A stretch of 64,000 nt of DNA from Pirellulaceae bacterium. Lineage in GTDB: Bacteria > Planctomycetota > Planctomycetia > Pirellulales > Pirellulaceae. This document shows positions 60,661 through 64,000 of the stretch, in pieces. Location: the NCBI GenBank assembly GCA_019636385.1, contig JAHBXT010000001.1, forward strand, positions 372,001 to 436,000, in the 5' to 3' direction. The notes under the pieces were generated by a model that did no database searches, had not been told where the DNA came from, and worked only from the letters and a program-made list of their open reading frames with translations. Position 1 is the first letter of the stretch. Each line of letters begins with the position of its first letter. The translations under genes were made by a program, and so were the position numbers.

Positions 60661-63600
60661 GTGGTTGGCCAATTAGCCCATCACATCGCAGAACGTCTTG
60701 GATCGCAAACCGCTGGATGGCGGCTGCGCCGGCGCTGCGCGCTGTTAACATGGTTGTTGTTGGCTGTGTTAAGCGACTGGCGCATGGCGCGGGCGCAGAT
60801 TGCGCTACCCACGATTGATCCTGCGTTTCAAATCGAAGTCGTGGCCGATGAAGTTGCCAAAGAGCGGCGGGGCGAATACGACGTACTCGCCTTCAGCGGT
60901 GGTTGCAAATTGACTCAAGGCGGCCTGACGGCAGGCGCCGATGAAATCGTGCTGTGGATCGAGCGACAACTGGCCGATGAGCCGCAACAGCCGGGAAAAA
61001 TTATCTGCTATTTGAAAGGCTCCATGCGGCTGGATTGGTCCGAAGGTCAATCATTGCGAGACGAGCAATGGATGGGGCGACTCTACAGTCTGTATCCGGT
61101 TCGCTACCAAGCCCAGCGCGACGTGCGACGATTCGACATTCCCAACTTGGATTGGAGTCGCGAGCCATCGAGGTTCGGTGCAGTGCAGCTCGCGCAATTC
61201 TCGCACCCGCTCCCGGCTCCGGCCACCACCAGCGGCGGCGGGTTACCTCCACTGCCTACAACTAGCCTGCTGAACCAGCCGACCAAAACACCGGTGGTCG
61301 TGGGCAATAGCACTCCCGTCCCGCCATCCAGCAATATCCCCAGCGCGGCGGGCGCGATCCCGTGGAATCCGACAACCGGCGGGGGAACTGTTGGCCGAGT
61401 GGAGTTGCCCAGCGTGGGGCTCGTGCTGCCCGAAGACGGCAGCGCACCCTATCCAGCCGTCTCACCACAACCCCCTGAACCGATCGCAATCGGTATGCCA
61501 GCTCCGCAACTGCTGATGTCACCGCAGATTCCACCGAACAATCCGTTTGCAGCTAAGAGTGTTCAGTTCTCACAGCGCAACTCAAATTCACGCATCGAAT
61601 TCAAACCGGACCCGGCTACAGGCCAAACCGTGGCCGAAGTTCGCGGTGGGTTCAAGTTGGTCGTGGCCGGCATTCAGGTTGCCCAGCCCGATGGAAGCCT
61701 GATGGATTTTGGCACAATTTCGCTTGAAGCTGACAACGCTGTCGTCTGGCTGCATAGTCAAGGTGAAGGCAGCCCTTTCAGCAACTTGGTCAGTACTCCC
61801 GAGCATCCCATCGAGCTGTACCTGGATGGCAACATTGTCTTCAATCAAGGCAATCGGGTGATCTATGCCGATCGCATGTACTACAACGTCTCCAGTGAAT
61901 ACGGCACGGTTCTGGCGGCGGAAATGCTGACGCCGGTACCTCAATATCAGGGTTTGTTGCGACTGAAGGCAGATGTGTTGCAGCAACAAGATCGGCGCAA
62001 CTTTCGGGCTTATGGAGCAGCCATCACCAGCAGCCGCTTGGGGCTACCTCGTTATTGGTTGCAATCGCGCGAGGTCGAGTTTGTCGACCAGCGTGATGAC
62101 GGCAATTTGTCGGTCTATTCACCTTCGGATGCCAGGCGCCCAACCAACATGCTGGCTACTTCGCGTAGCAATTTTCTGTACCTGTCTGGTTTGCCCATCT
62201 TGTTCTGGCCAAACTTCAGTACGAACCTGTCCGAACCTAGTTTCTATTTGACTGGCGTGAGCGTCGACAACGATAAGATTTTCGGGACGCAGGCTTATCT
62301 GGATTGGGATGTCTATCAACTGTTGGGAATTCAAGGGCCGCAGGGCACGAAGCTCAAACTGTCCACGAACTATCTCTCGAAACGCGGATTCTCGTTGGGT
62401 GGGCGGTTTGACTACGATGGACCGACTTGGCTGTTCGGCGCTCCCGGAGTTGGTTTCTCGGATGCCTGGTTTATCGACGACCAGGGACAGGACTTTCTGG
62501 GCCGCGACCGCACAGATCTTACACCGGAAAAGACCTTTCGAGGCCGGACGTTGTCGCGCAATCGCCTGTACTTTTCCCCGAACGTTGAATTGATCAGCGA
62601 GACCGGTTGGATTAGCGATCGCAATTTCTTGGAACAGTATTTCGAAAACGAATGGGATCAGGAAAAGGATCTCGACACGGCCGCGCGGTTGCGACGCTAC
62701 AACGGCAATCGTCTGTTTGAGGTCTTTGGCCAGGCTCGCTTCAATAAATTCTTCACCGAAACCGAGTGGCTACCGCGAGTGAATCACTACTGGTTGGGCC
62801 AGGATCTGCTTGGTCAGCGATTTACGTGGAACGCATTCACCAACGTCGGATACGCTCACCAGCGGGTGGCCACCACACCTGTTGACCCTGTGGACGCCGC
62901 CAAATTCGCACCGCTGGGCTGGGAAAGTGACAGCGAAGGCTTGCGCGCAAGAACGCGACAAGAACTGAGTCTGCCAATGGCTTTGGGTGTGTGGAAAATC
63001 GTTCCATTTGTGTCTGGTGAAGCTGGATTTTGGAACGAAGATATTGCGCAGCAAGAGGTGACTCGTTTATCGGGCCAAGCCGGCGTTCGCACTGCACTAC
63101 CACTATGGAGTGCTAACGCGAACGTCGAGAACCGACTATTCGACCTGCGCGGGCTAGCTCACAAGGTGACGCTCAAGTCAGACATTTTCTTCGCGGATAC
63201 CAATCAAGACCTAGATCGCTTTCCGCTGTTTGATCCGTTGGACGACAATTCCCAAGAACATTTCCGTCGCCGTTTCATCTTCGACACGTTTGGCGGTGCA
63301 CTTCCCAAACAATTTGACGAACGGAATTATGCGGTTCGCTCCGGCATGCAGCGCTGGGTGACCGCCTACAGCGGCGAAATCTTTGAACGTACTCAACAGG
63401 CACGTTTCGGCATTGACCAACGCTGGCAAACGAAACGCGGTCTGCCTGGTCGCGAGCGGATTGTCGATCTGGTGACTCTTGATTTTGACATGATCTACTT
63501 TCCTCGACCAGATCGCGATAACTTTGGTGAAGACGTTGGCGGACTGAACTACGATTTTCGCTATCACATCGGCGATCGACTGACGTTGCTGTCCGATGGT

Positions 63601-63996
63601 TACGCCGATGTATTTGCCGATGGACTCAAGACCATTTCGGTGGGTGCCAATGTTAGTCGTCCTGGTCGTGGCGATGCCTATATTGGCATGTTGTCGATCG
63701 AGGGGCCGATCAGCGCCAGCATTCTCAACGGCTACGTAAATTACAGACTGAACGAAAAATGGATAGTTTCGTCGGGCGCGGCTTATGACTTTGGGCAAGC
63801 AGGATCGATTGGCCAGTCCCTGGCGCTAACGCGCATCGGAGAAACTGCGCTGATTCGCATGGGTGTCAACGTCGACCGAGGCCGCGATAACGTTTCATTC
63901 AACTTCAATATCGAACCACGCTTCCTGCCGACTCGCAAACTCGGACAGTTGGGTGGACAACTGATTGCCCCCGCCGGGTTGTTCGGTGTCGAATAG
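60661..63996 (+). CDS. lptD: LptD-like outer membrane protein with two OstA-type domains
   Basis: 1111 residues from GTG 60661 (GAAGG at 60649-60653, 7 bases upstream); the longer frame to 60601 is unsupported. Signal peptide CALLTWLLLAVLSDWRMARA. Two OstA/LptA-like beta-jellyroll modules are visible: residues about 50-140 (LAFSGGCKLTQGGLTAGADE) and about 320-430 (AEVRGGFKLVVAGIQVAQPD, IELYLDGNIVFNQGNRVIYA, DRMYYNVSSEYGTVLAAEML), separated by a Pro-rich linker. The C-terminal 650 residues are beta-strand rich (SGLPILFWPNFSTNLSEPSF, YFSPNVELISETGW), consistent with a barrel, ending NIEPRFLPTRKLGQLGGQL. LptD inserts lipopolysaccharide into the outer membrane. The frame stops at 63996, just before the window end. 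Confidence 0.85.
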   Translation: MVGQLAHHIAERLGSQTAGWRLRRRCALLTWLLLAVLSDWRMARAQIALPTIDPAFQIEVVADEVAKERRGEYDVLAFSGGCKLTQGGLTAGADEIVLWIERQLADEPQQPGKIICYLKGSMRLDWSEGQSLRDEQWMGRLYSLYPVRYQAQRDVRRFDIPNLDWSREPSRFGAVQLAQFSHPLPAPATTSGGGLPPLPTTSLLNQPTKTPVVVGNSTPVPPSSNIPSAAGAIPWNPTTGGGTVGRVELPSVGLVLPEDGSAPYPAVSPQPPEPIAIGMPAPQLLMSPQIPPNNPFAAKSVQFSQRNSNSRIEFKPDPATGQTVAEVRGGFKLVVAGIQVAQPDGSLMDFGTISLEADNAVVWLHSQGEGSPFSNLVSTPEHPIELYLDGNIVFNQGNRVIYADRMYYNVSSEYGTVLAAEMLTPVPQYQGLLRLKADVLQQQDRRNFRAYGAAITSSRLGLPRYWLQSREVEFVDQRDDGNLSVYSPSDARRPTNMLATSRSNFLYLSGLPILFWPNFSTNLSEPSFYLTGVSVDNDKIFGTQAYLDWDVYQLLGIQGPQGTKLKLSTNYLSKRGFSLGGRFDYDGPTWLFGAPGVGFSDAWFIDDQGQDFLGRDRTDLTPEKTFRGRTLSRNRLYFSPNVELISETGWISDRNFLEQYFENEWDQEKDLDTAARLRRYNGNRLFEVFGQARFNKFFTETEWLPRVNHYWLGQDLLGQRFTWNAFTNVGYAHQRVATTPVDPVDAAKFAPLGWESDSEGLRARTRQELSLPMALGVWKIVPFVSGEAGFWNEDIAQQEVTRLSGQAGVRTALPLWSANANVENRLFDLRGLAHKVTLKSDIFFADTNQDLDRFPLFDPLDDNSQEHFRRRFIFDTFGGALPKQFDERNYAVRSGMQRWVTAYSGEIFERTQQARFGIDQRWQTKRGLPGRERIVDLVTLDFDMIYFPRPDRDNFGEDVGGLNYDFRYHIGDRLTLLSDGYADVFADGLKTISVGANVSRPGRGDAYIGMLSIEGPISASILNGYVNYRLNEKWIVSSGAAYDFGQAGSIGQSLALTRIGETALIRMGVNVDRGRDNVSFNFNIEPRFLPTRKLGQLGGQLIAPAGLFGVE

Positions 63997-64000
63997 CGCC

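Noticed and set aside
1..64000. tRNA, rRNA, CRISPR array, IS element, prophage or integrase
   Set aside because: I looked in all gaps and found none.

Overview
The window reads as a chromosomal segment of a planctomycete, most likely of the Pirellulales/Pirellula-Rhodopirellula type. The evidence is lineage-typical families rather than any single marker: a DUF1501 protein beside a giant DUF1549/DUF1553 protein with a signal peptide, a secreted PQQ-propeller protein, squalene-cyclase-like repeat protein, an LEPR-XLL motif, a PEP-CTERM protein, an SHD1-domain protein, FHA-GAF-PP2C signalling, and very short, scattered operons with many GTG starts. I see no rRNA, tRNA, CRISPR array, transposase, integrase or phage gene, so this looks like stable core and lineage-specific chromosome.

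Layout. 1-8 kb: partial ispE and a rhomboid protease, hisH facing a FabZ-like dehydratase with a 32-residue basic protein gene in front of it, a membrane-anchored squalene-cyclase-like protein, then an FHA / MinD-like ATPase / glutaminase A cluster with overlapping genes. 8-20 kb: PQQ-propeller protein, valS with a zinc-ribbon insert, then a three-gene unit of sugar isomerase-like, DUF1501 and DUF1549/DUF1553 proteins. 20-32 kb: divergent queF/queE, a small basic protein, an aldose-1-epimerase fused in frame to a rhodanese with a well-placed internal ribosome binding site, rph, an inositol-monophosphatase-like gene, an LEPR-XLL protein, lutB-comF-DUF502, and an FHA-GAF-PP2C phosphatase. 32-43 kb: greA, a 987-residue protein of uncertain family, a receiver-like protein, a second rhomboid, an SHD1 protein overlapping guaB, udk, a histone-H1-like protein and an omega-amidase-like nitrilase. 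43-64 kb: a peptidase-U32 (RlhA-like) protein, GAPDH, two methyltransferases, a secreted esterase/beta-propeller protein, a subtilase-like PEP-CTERM protein, polX-glpD, and at the end a TIGR03545/TIGR03546-like pair divergent from an LptD-like outer membrane protein.

How they work together. Most genes are housekeeping functions: isoprenoid (ispE), histidine (hisH), purine (guaB), pyrimidine salvage (udk), queuosine (queE/queF), glycolysis (GAPDH), glycerol phosphate (glpD), translation and RNA (valS, rph, greA, methyltransferases, U32). The second theme is the cell envelope: LptD-like protein with the TIGR03545/03546 pair, two rhomboids, DUF502, and several exported proteins. The least explained parts are the FHA-MinD-glutaminase cluster, the epimerase-rhodanese fusion, the divergent subtilase-like PEP-CTERM protein, and several small basic proteins.

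Starts were re-chosen where the longest open frame lacked a ribosome binding site. All functional calls rest on reading motifs by eye; no database search was possible.
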